Made by a program: the position numbers and the translations under genes
The notes under the pieces: generated by a model
Told to the model about the DNA's origin: nothing
What the model saw: the letters and a program-made list of their open reading frames with translations, nothing else
The model's database searches: none
Source of the DNA: Prillingera fragicola
Taxonomy: Eukaryota; Basidiomycota; Tremellomycetes; Trichosporonales; Trichosporonaceae
DNA length: 64,000 nucleotides
Direction of reading: 5' to 3'
Assembly: GCA_002335605.1 (NCBI GenBank)
Contig: BEDY01000003.1
Coordinates: 2,046,001 to 2,110,000, forward strand
Part shown: positions 32,717 to 46,000 of the stretch, piece after piece
Numbering within the stretch: the stretch's first letter is position 1
Layout: every line of letters starts with the position of its first letter

Positions 32717-34814
32717 ATGTCAAGGAAGAATCGCCCTCCCCGTCCCCGCTTTGTAGTCGGCGTAGACGACGACGAACCGACATCATCAGTGGCGAGCTCT
32801 GGTGACAGTCTCCGTAAGTCGTCCGACCAACCAGCTCCACTTGAAATCAAATCGACTCTTCAAGCAAGACCACCCGCTGACCTTTGCAGTGACCCCAGGC
32901 TCATACTTTCAGATGCGACTGGCACGCGCCAGCAACAGGGTGTGCCCAGAAGCACCATGGCTGGTCGCCGCACTGCCGTTGTCGTCGCCACCACAGGGTG
33001 CCATCCCACTCGGTGCTCCCGTTCGTCAGAGCTCCAACACATCGTTGGACGAGAAGCCGCCGTCCCTCTTGTTGAGCCCTCCGCCAGTCTGGAACGGCTA
33101 CCACAGCGACGTCACCCCCGCGCCTCCGGCTTCGTCAAAGGATCAGCGACGGAGCAGTCTGTGGCGAACCCTCCCCCTGTTGGCGGGTGGGCTGACGCTG
33201 CTCTTCTTCCTCGGCTCGCGTACCTCGCACACAACCCTGGGGCTTCCAAGCTGGCCTTCGCGCTCATCACACTCGTGGCCATGGCACACAGCAACCAACG
33301 CATGGGTGCGCCGCCAGAGCGAGACGGCCTGGTCGAGGGTGCTGGCCAACATTGGGGCGCCCTGCGGGGCTGCTGACGGGGTTGTCATCGCGAGCCCCAG
33401 CAAGGGACAGGCAGGGCAACCCGACTACTACTACACCTGGACGCGTGATGCGGCGCTCACCATCTCGTCCCTCCTCCCCGCGTTCCTGCCACCTGCATAC
33501 CTTCGTCCTTGGGACGGTGCACAGGCCGCCCCCGCGTTGGCGCGCAACCACACCCACCCGTTGCTCGAGGGACTCCTGCGGAGCTATGCAACCGCGCAGG
33601 CCAGCATGCAGGAGACTCCCAACCCGTCTGGCGACCTGTGGAGCGGTGGCTTGAGTGAGCCAAAGTTTATGATCGACTGCAGTCCATTCACGGGGTCCTG
33701 GGGTCGCCCACAGCGTGATGGGCCGGCCCTACGCGCCATGGCACTCATCCCATACGCCAACTGGCTGCTTGACCGTGGTTACCCTGCCGACATAGAGTAC
33801 GTGCGCACGCACCTTTACGACCCCAAGGCGATGCGCCACGCGGGCAGTGTCATCAAAAATGATCTGGAAGAAGTCGCAACGCGCTGGGCCCAGCCGGGCT
33901 TTGACCTTTGGGAGGAGACGTGAGTCTACTACTCCGTCAAGTGCTGACTTTAGAACCGGGCGGCACCTGTTTGGCGACGCTGCTGCTCGCCGAGCGCTCC
34001 AATCCGGCGCCAACCTTGCCGCAAGGCTCGGTGACACCGGCGCGAGTGCCTTCTACACCGAACAATCCGAGGACGTTACTCAGCAGCTTCAAAAGTACTT
34101 TGACCCATCTGCGGGCTACTACCGCGCGACCCTCCAGGTGCCCAACGGCCGCACTGGCCTCGACTCGGCTCCTCTCCTCGCAGTCGTTCACACTGGTGCG
34201 CGCGGCATTAGAGGCAACGCTACGGACCTCGCGCCCACCGACCCTGCGGTGCTCTCCACCTTGCGCGCCTATGTCCTGTCGTTCAAGGACGTGTACGCTA
34301 TCAACTCGGGCCCTTGGACAAGCGGCTGGCTGGTGGGGCGCTACGCAGAGGACGTCTACGACGGCGTTGGATTCGACGGCGGAAACCCGTGGTATCTCAC
34401 CAGCTTTACCGTGGCGCAGGTGCTGTACCTCGCAGCGGCCGACTTTGCCGCTGCGGGGCGTATCCCCCAGCATAAGCTTACGGCCGACTTTTGGAAGGAC
34501 GTACTCGGCAAGGACGCTGCCAGCACTGAATGGGTTGCCGGGACTTCAGACTTTGACCGCGCGCTCAAAGACCTGCACACTCTGGCAGACGCGTATCTGA
34601 ACCGCGCAGCAGTAGCGGTCCACGGCGGCCGTATGAGCGAGCAGATCCAGAGGTAGGCCAAACACATTACCGCTGTCGCTGACAAATCAGGAAGACTGGA
34701 AAGCTGCAAGGTGCACGCGACCTGACATGGTCGTATGCCGCCTTCCTCGAGCTCGAACGCGCTAGGGCCGAGGCGAAGCGTGCCCTTGACAGCAGTGTCA
34801 AGGCTCGCCTGTAA
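32717..34814 (+). CDS. GH15 glucoamylase with N-terminal membrane anchor
   Basis: Glucan 1,4-alpha-glucosidase that releases glucose from non-reducing ends of starch or glycogen. Exons 32717-32813, 32890-33919, 33954-34652, 34691-34814; 649 aa. Instead of a cleavable signal, about 122 polar Pro/Ser-rich residues precede one hydrophobic segment (about 126-142: LPLLAGGLTLLFFLGS), implying a type II membrane protein with the catalytic domain outside or in the lumen. GH15 landmarks: YYYTWTRDAALT, GDLWSGGLSEPKF, GPALRAMALIPYANWL, FDLWEETTGRHLF (catalytic acid Glu), INSGPWTSGW, and SEQIQRKTGKLQGARDLTWS with the probable catalytic base Glu. No starch-binding domain. Possibly vacuolar or wall-facing, as for yeast Sga1-type enzymes; location is inferred. 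Confidence 0.9.
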
Positions 34815-34915
34815 GACTGTAAATCTGTGCATTGGAAGAATCAATTGCCGCATGAATGTTGTATCGCATGTTCTCATCGCACTCGTACATGCAGTCTAGT
34901 CGTGCTCTACGCTGC

Positions 34916-36124
34916 TCACACTTGGACAGGATGAGAATCAACATCGCCACCTTCCGGGAATCGCTTAACCATCCACCCGATAAAGCTGGGCACATCCTCT
35001 GAAACCTTGGACGGCATCGAGGCGTTCGTCACAAATCGGGGAATGTTACCACCAGCATCGCTGCTCGTAGCCATGCGCCAAGATACACGCGCGCCCTCAT
35101 CACACTCGCTCACCAGCTCGACCGACACGTATTTGCCGCGGACGCGCGACTTTTCTCCACCCTGCTTTTCCGGGCAGGCCGAGTGGTTGAACGGGATAGA
35201 GACTGACGTTAGCAGCAGACAGAGCCTGGACGCACTGTTCATGAACGCTCGATTTCCGTGTGGCGCGGTCCGCAGCTCGCGGGAAAGAAGAAGGACCACG
35301 AATGTACGCGGAGATGTGGGAGCGGGCGTCACGTATGTCAGGCGCCATATCTCGGCTATGTGAGCTTTGAGAACCTGAAGACACTCTGTTTCGCGGCATG
35401 ACTCAATGTACCTGCTGGTCAGTGAAGCCTACGGGCAACACGTACTCTCGCTCATTCTGAATTGTCAGCACTGTCAATGACAAATAGCTCACCTCAGAGT
35501 GGTACTCGAGCAGCCCACGACGGAAACGCTCATACAATCCACGCGGATTCGAGTTCATGACACGATCCTGCCGCTCGTCCTCGGAAAGCTCGAATGTCGG
35601 CCGGCGAGCCAGAGATGGTTTTCCGTTCGCCACATCTGCCGACTTGCCGATCAACCGGTTGCTCAGCGAGCGCACCAGACCACGCGCCGAGGAGCCAGAG
35701 CCGCGACGATCGGTGTGGGCCTCTACTGACTCGGTAGTGTGATCAGACATACGGCCGCACCAGAACTCGTTTACTCCCAGCTCGTTTCGAATCTGCCCAG
35801 TCAATGATCGTCCGAGTTTCAAGCCCCACCTTGGAATATGCGCTTCCACTCGGCAATGTGACTACCTGGACAGTGCCACTGTGCGCCACTGACTGCTTGT
35901 TCCAGTTACTGTTAGGTGAGTTGATGCCTATTACGCAGTACCTACTCCATGGTGTCAATGAGCTTTTCTCCCATCGCAAAGTAGTCGTCAAGAAAGGATG
36001 AAAACTCGGCATCGTCACTCGGAATGTCCTAGGTCTGTCAGCTCTTTGGTTTGTTGGCCAGCCCAATACATACATCTAGAGTGAGAGGCTTGAGGTTGAA
36101 TGTACGTTTACTAGACTTTGTCAT
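34916..36124 (-). CDS. DUF3074 (START-like) domain protein
   Basis: Six exons: 36124-36074, 36028-35946, 35908-35830, 35792-35493, 35456-35446, 35411-34916; 339 aa. Exon 5 is only 11 nt but is needed to join HSENERE to YIESCRETECLQVL in frame. Seen: FSSFLDDYFAMGEKLID near the N-terminus; NEFWCGRMSDH; a basic Ser-rich linker; LYERFRRGLLEYHSENE; then the conserved C-terminal block VRGKYVSVELVSE, ARVSWRMATSSDAGGNIPRF and DVPSFIGWM, typical of the fungal DUF3074 START-like fold. Such folds often bind lipids, but no function is established for this family. Its stop lies 102 bp from the convergent glucoamylase stop. Confidence 0.8.
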
Positions 36125-36445
36125 GGTGAGAGATGAAGCAAAGGAAAGATGAAGCAGCTGTGCAGCTTTTTAGAGTGGCGCGCAACGGGGACTGTGGAGG
36201 ACCGAAATGATCGTCACATCGTCATCGAGGCCGAGCCTGGATGGATCATCTGCATCATGCCGACGGGCAACATGCTGACAAGGGATGGACACGCATTACG
36301 TTAGCATCTTCGGCCTCCTTAGCGGAATCAAATTATCCTAATCGTCGTCGCGTAATCAGCCTCGACCAACGCTGGCGCTTGCTTGCTTGCTGCAACAACA
36401 CACTCGCGACCAGCTCGAGCACCACCTCTTGCGTCGGCGCCCAGC
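36125..36445. other. Divergent promoter region
   Basis: About 320 bp between the DUF3074 gene (-) and the Siw14-like gene (+). Both promoters lie here; no further feature seen. Confidence 0.5.
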
Positions 36446-37516
<1,071 letters not shown>

Positions 37517-37595
37517 AATTTGTATACACTGTAACTTGCTACCCCACCGAATGCATTGTCGGGCCTGTACCCTAGCTATAGATTTGACGTGCACA

Positions 37596-39106
<1,511 letters not shown>

Positions 39107-39561
39107 TGTGTTCGTGAAGATGAAGGAAAGGTGGACGCAGGGGAAAGGAAGGATTTGGTTTTTTCGGAAAGAATACCGCTGCCTTGAGCCTGTATGTATC
39201 CTGCACTACGCCTAGGTCGCGTAATGGATGTCTATCTAGAAGGGAGCGCGAGGATGAAAGAATTGAATGAGAAGATGAGTTGGACGCGTCCAGTTGATCA
39301 ATGCCTCCATGACGGTCACTGAACCGCACGTGGCAATCTGATTCCGCCCAGTGCTTGGGCATTTCGGATGAGATGTGTGTAGGGACGTAGAGCCGAGCCA
39401 GAGCCCTTCGCTCAAGGAACAACCCCACAATCATCTATGCAGCAGGCCGACTCTTGGAAACAGTACGAAGCAGCACAAACGATGCAAAGAGCAGCACTGT
39501 ATGAAAGTGTCATATGAGCCATTGCATTTCCCTAAATGGCGCGGTATGGTCTAAATTGCAT
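39107..39561. other. Spacer between RBBP4-like and ATP synthase e genes
   Basis: About 455 bp with the RBBP4-like promoter (right of its start) and the 3' flank of the ATP synthase e gene. No gene seen. Confidence 0.5.
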
Positions 39562-40296
39562 TTATGCCTTCTCGGCCCACGACTCGATAACCTTCTCGAG
39601 GTCGAACTTGGGGTTCTCGGGGTCAGTGATGACTGCAGAAGTCAGCAGATGTCTCACATAAGCGGCGCGCCACTGCAGGCGGGCGTGGCACTGGCAATGG
39701 CAGTGCTTTGAAGGGGGGTTGGGTGTCAATAGACCTTGAGACCCGGTTCTGACCACCGTCGCCCAATACGTCCTTTGCTCTGCTGCAAATGATGCGCAGA
39801 GGGCTGTAAACCGCCTAGCCGTTGCGTCCCATCCCTCCCGCTGCCATTCCGTCCTGACTTGAACAACGACACTTACGGCCTGAAGACTTGGGCTTGTTCT
39901 TTTGCTCGGCGTAGGCTTTCCTGGCCTCCTCGATGAGCTTCGAACGGCGCTCGTGGGCGCGCTCAGTCTGTTCGTTCAAATAACCAAGGTGGCACATAGT
40001 CGCAATGGTACGCGCGGGTCCGAGATGTAATGGATCGAGATGTAGCGAAAAGACATGGAAATCAAAAGGAAACACGACCGTCAGCTTGTTTCCACACACA
40101 TGATCAAGCTCCACACGCACGCTCTGCTCGTCGTAGTTGGCCTGGACGGTCCTGGCGTGGAAGAAGCCGTAGACGAGACCGGTGAGGAGAGCCGAGTAGC
40201 GGACAACCTGTAACATGTCAGACGAGGATCGCAATTGGCAGCCGCGCAGACAGCGGGCGGAGTGCTGGCGCTCACGTTCTGGGTAGAGCCAGCCAT
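39562..40296 (-). CDS. Mitochondrial ATP synthase subunit e
   Basis: Small F0 subunit needed for ATP synthase dimers and cristae shape. Exons 40296-40276, 40207-40121, 39967-39877, 39632-39562; 89 aa, the family length. Seen: MAGSTQNVVRYSALLTGLVY with the TM helix carrying the GxxxG dimer motif (GLVYG), FFHARTVQANYDEQ, a charged helix (RAHERRSKLIEEARKAYAEQ), and a C-terminal DPENPKFDLEKVIESW. Introns are large compared with the tiny exons (153 nt and 244 nt for the last two). Divergent from beta-COP. Confidence 0.87.
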
Positions 40297-40749
40297 TTTT
40301 GATAGGAGTGATGGGAAAGGGGAAGGGGAAGGTGGACCGGGGGAGGAGGCCGAGAGTTGGTCGAGGAGGAGGAGTAGATGCAGCAGCGGCCTGTCGTTGA
40401 GAGCGAGCTCGATACTTGGGATTTGCAGCCGGACCTAGGCCCAGCGACCGCCCCCGCCCCCGCCCGCATCTCGCCGAGAGGCCTGCCATCCGGCGGTTTC
40501 CATATCTCCGTCTTGTGGCACCGTGCCTGTCGCTGCTCTCGCCAGCGCCAGTGACACGTCGTGGTCACGACCACCAACGCCTCTGCCAACTGTTGCTCGA
40601 ACTCACAATCTAAATCTCCCTGCACAGTCAAAGCCGCACGCGTCACTCCCTCTCTTCCTCTTCCCCGTCTCTACACCGATCCTGCAGACTACCCATCCGA
40701 CTATCCCCTTCCCCCGTACCGCCTTGCCGACGCGAAGCAGCTGCACGCC
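40297..40749. other. Divergent promoter region of ATP synthase e and beta-COP
   Basis: About 450 bp, pyrimidine/purine-biased on opposite sides (long ccgcccccgcccc tract near 40445-40465). An in-frame ATG upstream of the beta-COP start exists at none of the conserved positions, so the leader is treated as non-coding. Confidence 0.5.
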
Positions 40750-43700
40750 ATGGACCCGTCGGCGACGTGCTACACCATCATCCACGATGACTTGATCGAC
40801 GTGCCCTCATCGCAGGACCTCCGCAACGCTCTGCAAAAGGGCTCTGACGAGGTCAAGCTCGAGACTATGCGTCGCATCATCGTCAGCACCTTGAATGGCC
40901 AGAGCCATGTACGTATAACGGTGCCTCCAACGCTTCCAGACGTCACTAACATGACAGCCCTCGCTCCTGATGCCCGTCATTCAGTATGTCATGCCATCGC
41001 GCAACAAGCAGATCAAGAAGATGCTGCACTTCTACTGGGAGTGAGTCGCGCAGTGAAAGGGCCGAGGCGCGTGCTAACAGCGCAGGATCTGCCCCAAGCT
41101 CGACGAGAATGGCAAGCTCAAGCAGGAGATGATCTTGGTGTGGTGCGTATGCGAGCCGTTACCCTTGGAGTAGCGCTGACCTCTATTAGCAACGGTATCC
41201 GTAACGACCTTCAGCATCCCAACGAGTATATTCGCGGTGCTACTCTCCGCTTCCTCCAGAAGGTGCGCGAGCCCGAGCTGCTCGAGCCTCTCGTCCCCAC
41301 CGTCCGGTCATGCTTGGTATGTTGCGTCACCTTGCCTGAACGCTAACAATTGCAGGAGCACCGTCACTCGTTTGTGCGCAAGAATGCCGTCTTCACCGTC
41401 TGGACCATCTTCCAGGACCACGAGCATCTCATTCCTGATGCACCCGAGCTTCTCGACACCTTCCTCGCTGCCGAGTCGGACTCTACCTGCAAGCGTAACG
41501 CGTTCGTCGCGCTCTGCAGCATCTCGCAGCCCACCGCTGTTCGTTACCTCCTCAGCGTCGCCGACCAGCTTTCTGGCATGGACGAACTGATGCAGATGGC
41601 TGTTATTGAGCTCATTCGCAAGGAGGCGCGTCTTGAGGGCGGCCACCGCGCAAAGTGGATTCGTTGCATCTTTGAGCTCCTCAACGCTCCCAGCCATGCC
41701 GTCAAGTACGAGGCCGCGACTAGCTTGACTGCTCTCACCCAGAACCCTGCCGCCATCAAGGCTGCCGCTGCCGCATTTGCCGAGCTCATTGTCAAGGAGG
41801 CCGACAACAATGTCAAGCTCATTGTTCTCGACCGCTTCGATGCCCTGCGCTCCAAGCACGAGCACGTTCTTGACAGCATGGCGATGGACATTCTCAAGGT
41901 TCTCAACAGCCCAGATATGGAGGTCAAGCGCAAGGCCCTTGGTGTCGCCCTCAAGATGGTCACCAGCCGTAACGTCGAGGATGTCGTTCTCTTCTTGAAG
42001 AAGCAGCTCCAGTCCACCCTTGACCAGGAGTTTGACAAGAACGTCGAGTACCGCCAGCTGCTCATCCAGAGCATCCACTCATGCGCGATCAAGTTCTCCG
42101 AGGTCGCTGCCAACGTTGTGTACGTTCTCATGGACTTCCTTGGTGACTCGAACAACCCTTCGGCCGTCGACGTCATTTCCTTTGTCCGTGAGGTTGTCGA
42201 GAAGTTCCCCGATCTCCGCCCTACCATCACCGAGAAGCTCATCCAGACCTTTAGTGACATCAAGTCGGGCAAGGTGTTCCGCGGCGCCATGTGGATCGTG
42301 GGAGAGTACTGCACTGGTCCTGCCGACATCAAGCGCGCCTTGTTCGAGCTGCGCAAGGTCATCGGAGAGGTTCCCATCTTGGCATCAGAGCAGCGTCTCC
42401 TTGACGAGGCCGAGGCTGCAGACGAATCGGCTGGCACCGAGAAGGAGGAGGCTCCCAAGGCAGTGACTACTACCCGCGTCCTTCCTGACGGCACCTACGC
42501 TACCGAGACCGTGTACACTTCTACTGCCGCCGCTGCCAGGCTAGAGCAGGTTCGTTCGGCTGCCAAGCCCCCTCTGCGCGCTCTCATCTTTGGTGGCGAC
42601 TTCTTCACTGCCACTGTGCTCGCTTCGACTTTGACCAAGCTCGTCCTGCGCTACTCGGAGCTCAAGGTGGACGCCGAGTCGCTCAACACTCTCCGCGCTG
42701 AGGCCATTCTCATCATGACCTCGATTGTCCGCGTTGGCCAGTCCAAGTTTGTCTCTGTGCCTATTGACGAGGACTCGCAGGAGCGCATCCTCAACTGTGT
42801 CGAGTCGCTTGCTCAGCTGCAAAACTCGAAGCCTGTCCACGAGGTGTTCTTGCACGACACCCAGGCTGCGTACGCCAAGATGCTTCGTGCCGAGGAGAAG
42901 AAGATGTCGGCCAAGCAGGAGCTCGAGTCCAAGGCTCAGCAGGTTCAGGTCGACGACCTGATCAGCTTCCGCCAGCTGTCCAAGAAGACTGCGGGGGGTG
43001 ATGACGACGACTATGAGCACGATGTCGTCCGCGCTACTGGCGCTGCCGAGATCAAGGATGACTTTGTCTCCAAGCTCTCGAGGATAGTGCAGCTCACTGG
43101 ATTCTCGGATCCCGTCTACGCCGAGGCTGTCGTCAACATTCAGCAGTTTGACATCATGCTCGACGTCCTTATCGTCAACCAGACAGGCGAGACCATGCAG
43201 AACCTGACCATTGAGTTTGCCACCCTTGGTGACCTCAAGCTTGTCGAGAGGCCAGCACCACACACTCTTGGCCCCCACGGCTTCCACAACATCAAGGCCA
43301 CCATCAAGGTCTCGTCGACGGAGACTGGTGTCATCTTTGGCAACATTGTCTACGACAAGCAGGGTGCGTCGGACGCCAGCGTCAACATTGTGCTCAACGA
43401 TGTCCACGTCGACATTATGGACTACATCAAGCCTTCATACTGCAACGAGGCCCAGTTCCGTAGCATGTGGACAGAATTCGAGTGGGAGAACAAGGTCAAC
43501 GTCAACACGTCCATTAGGTAAGCCTGATAGTAGTGGTGGCAAACTAACATTGCAGCGACCTCCGTGTCTACCTGGACCACATTATGAAGTCGACTAACAT
43601 GGCTTGCCTGACACCCGACGCCTCGCTTTCTGGTGACTGCGACTTCTTGTCGGCCAACCTTTGCGCGCGCAGCTTGTTTGGCGAGGACGCACTGGCCAAC

Positions 43701-43826
43701 TTGTCGATTGAGAAGACAGAGGAGGGCACTATCCAGGGTCACGTCCGTATTCGTTCCAAGACGCAGGGCATTGCGCTCTCGCTTGGTGACCGGATTACGA
43801 TCTTGCAAAAGACGCTCAAGGCATAG
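40750..43826 (+). CDS. SEC26: Coatomer subunit beta (beta-COP)
   Basis: Core subunit of the COPI coat for Golgi-to-ER and intra-Golgi transport. Exons 40750-40908, 40958-41040, 41086-41142, 41190-41316, 41356-43517, 43556-43826; 952 aa, the family size. The protein starts [20 protein letters not shown]. An adaptin-like HEAT solenoid follows (about 20-530), with [44 protein letters not shown] and [15 protein letters not shown]. The C-terminal appendage region holds [26 protein letters not shown], then [14 protein letters not shown] and the beta-sandwich block. Five introns, four of them in the first 600 bp of the gene. Cytosolic and Golgi-recruited by Arf1 (family knowledge). Confidence 0.96.
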
Positions 43827-44073
43827 ATGAGCGGCTACGAGGAAGCGGATAAGGAGCAGTTGACGGTGTACTACATGAGATTTCTCGCTTGCATACTACT
43901 ACGAGATGAAATTTAGGCTAGACATGTTGCACGCGTAAAGTGCTGATTCTCGGCCTCCACCGGCTTAAACCTAGATCCGGCGCCGCGTGGCAGATTGCTT
44001 CCGTCGCCGCCCAGCGCGTGTTCTCTCATGTGGAATCGCGTCTCTTCAACTCTTCTCTGCATCACACTACACC

Positions 44074-45095
44074 ATGGGCCAGACTACTTCATCGTCGCTC
44101 ACCTCGCTGCCCGAGCTGGCACTTCACTGTCTCAGGGTATCCGAGAACTCGCCTGCTGATGGTCTCATTGAGCCATTTTTCGACTATCTCATTGCCGTGG
44201 ACGATGCAGCATCTTCGGTGCCTACGCGCGGACCAGGTGGAGGACCGATCGCTGTTCCCACACCGGCCGAGCTGGCACGTATAGTCGAGGCCAACGAGGG
44301 CCGCACGATTGGATTGACAGTGTACAACGCCAAGACGCAGCGGATCCGAGGTGCGTAAAGCGACCTCCACTCAGGTTGTCCGGTTGCCATGTTTGTCAAG
44401 CACACTGCTGACCTCGACAGACGTTTCGCTCGTGCCATCGCGTTCATGGTCGGAGACTACTGAAGGCAAGGAGCGTGCGTCGCTTCTTGGCCTGAGTGTT
44501 CGCGTTTGCAACCCAGCACAGGCGCTCGAGAGTGTGTGGCACATTCTCGAGGTACTCGAGGGATCTCCTGCAGAGGTATGTCACGCTGTGTTCATGGTGA
44601 AGCATGGCTAGCTGACAAGATTAGATGGCAGGCTTGGTGCCGTTTGGTGACTGGGTGTGTGGTTGGGCTGGAGGACCCCTGCACTCGGAGAGCAGCTTTT
44701 ATGATCTCGTCGAGGCTGTGAGTTGCAATGTAGTTTGCGGGGAGAAAGAACTAACATAGATAGCACATTGACAAGCCGTTGAGGCTGTACGTGTACTCGG
44801 CGGATCTTGAGTGAGTGTGCCAACGTGGCAGACGTCAGGCAGTTACTGACCCTCACAGCAACCTGCGCGAGGTCGTCGTCATTCCCAACGAAAAGTGGGG
44901 CGGCTCTGGACTCTTGGGCTGTGGTGTTGGGTGAGTAGCCACAACAACAATCGGAAACTATACAACCTGGCAGACAACTAATGGTCCAGCTACGGAATCC
45001 TCCACAGGATACCTCGCCCGGCAACGCCACCTCACACATTACCAGCCGATGGCTATTTTGCAGCTGCACCAACTCGCGATGTGGGCCGGGCATGA
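44074..45095 (+). CDS. GRASP-family Golgi/unconventional-secretion protein (Grh1-like)
   Basis: Golgi reassembly and stacking protein, in yeasts linked to COPII contact and unconventional secretion. Exons 44074-44350, 44421-44575, 44625-44717, 44764-44810, 44859-44930, 44990-45095; 249 aa. The start MGQTTSS fits an N-myristoylation site (Gly2). Two PDZ-like GRASP domains: first with VYNAKTQRIRDVSLVPSRSW and LLGLSVRVCNP, then VWHILEVLEGSPAEMAGLVP, GDWVCGWAGG, VEAHIDKPLRLYVYSADLDN and REVVVIPNEKWGGSGLLGCG, ending YGILHRIPRP. The protein stops about 30 residues later, so the Ser/Pro-rich regulatory tail of animal GRASPs is nearly absent. Confidence 0.9.
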
Positions 45096-46000
45096 TGTGC
45101 GGACAGTGTAAAGCACTGAGCAATGTGCCCATAGAGGGAAAAGGTATGCGTACCTGTACGTTTGTGTGTCTGTATGCATCCATATTCCATCAAACCGCCC
45201 TTCCTCACGCGACTACCTGTGGCAAGAGCCGCGCGACAGCGGTCGGTTCCAGGCAAGTTCCAGGCACCGTTGATCTTTTCTGGCAATCTGATCAACGACG
45301 ATCTTTCTTGGGTGCCTTCCTGGGGGACATGACTAGCAGGATTACGCCTCTTTCTGCTGAAAGGAGCTCGTTTGGTCGCGAGCAGCGAGAGTATCCCGCG
45401 TCTGCAATCGTATTTTGGGTGGGTGATCTTCGGCCAAAATACCCCTTAGTGATCCACGTGCTGTTTCCCTGACGCGCGGGGAAGAGCCCAGGGCGCAGTG
45501 AGGTGGATCAGCCCACCCCGCCTGGCCGCCTGACCGGTTGGCTGCTGCGGCTGCGGTTGCCGGGCAGCGCGTCACCAAGGGATCCACCACACGCACCAAA
45601 GTGAACCTGGCCACGCGCACAAACGACCACCACCACCCATCACTCTACCTCGAACGCTCGGTCCTCACCTTCTCGCTTGTCGCCTCTTTCTCAAATCTAC
45701 ATTTATACAATAATCACAAGCAGCACTCGGCGCACACGACAGCTATCTTTCCATTGCTCCCCCTCCTTGGAGCACAGTCACAACAACCGCTCCCAACCCT
45801 CACAGACCTCCTCGGCCGTCACCCGTCTTCCGTGTGCACGCACTAAACGAATCTCCTCCCAACCCACGCCACTTCGCGGGTTCGTTGCCGCCAGCCGCCT
45901 ACGCCACCAGACATCATTTCTGCTTTGCTGTCCGCGCGCACTTGCTTCCTCTTCATCACCCCTTCCGCTACTGTGGGGGCCACTGTTCTGATCGCCCAAC
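45096..46000. other. Intergenic region upstream of the Kic1-type kinase
   Basis: About 900 bp: 3' flank of the GRASP gene, then a pyrimidine-rich promoter and leader (cctttctcaaatc, ctctacctcg) ahead of the kinase. No gene seen. Confidence 0.5.

Noticed and set aside
41308..42494. Long minus-strand frames over beta-COP
   Set aside because: Antisense shadows of a conserved 2.1-kb coding exon.
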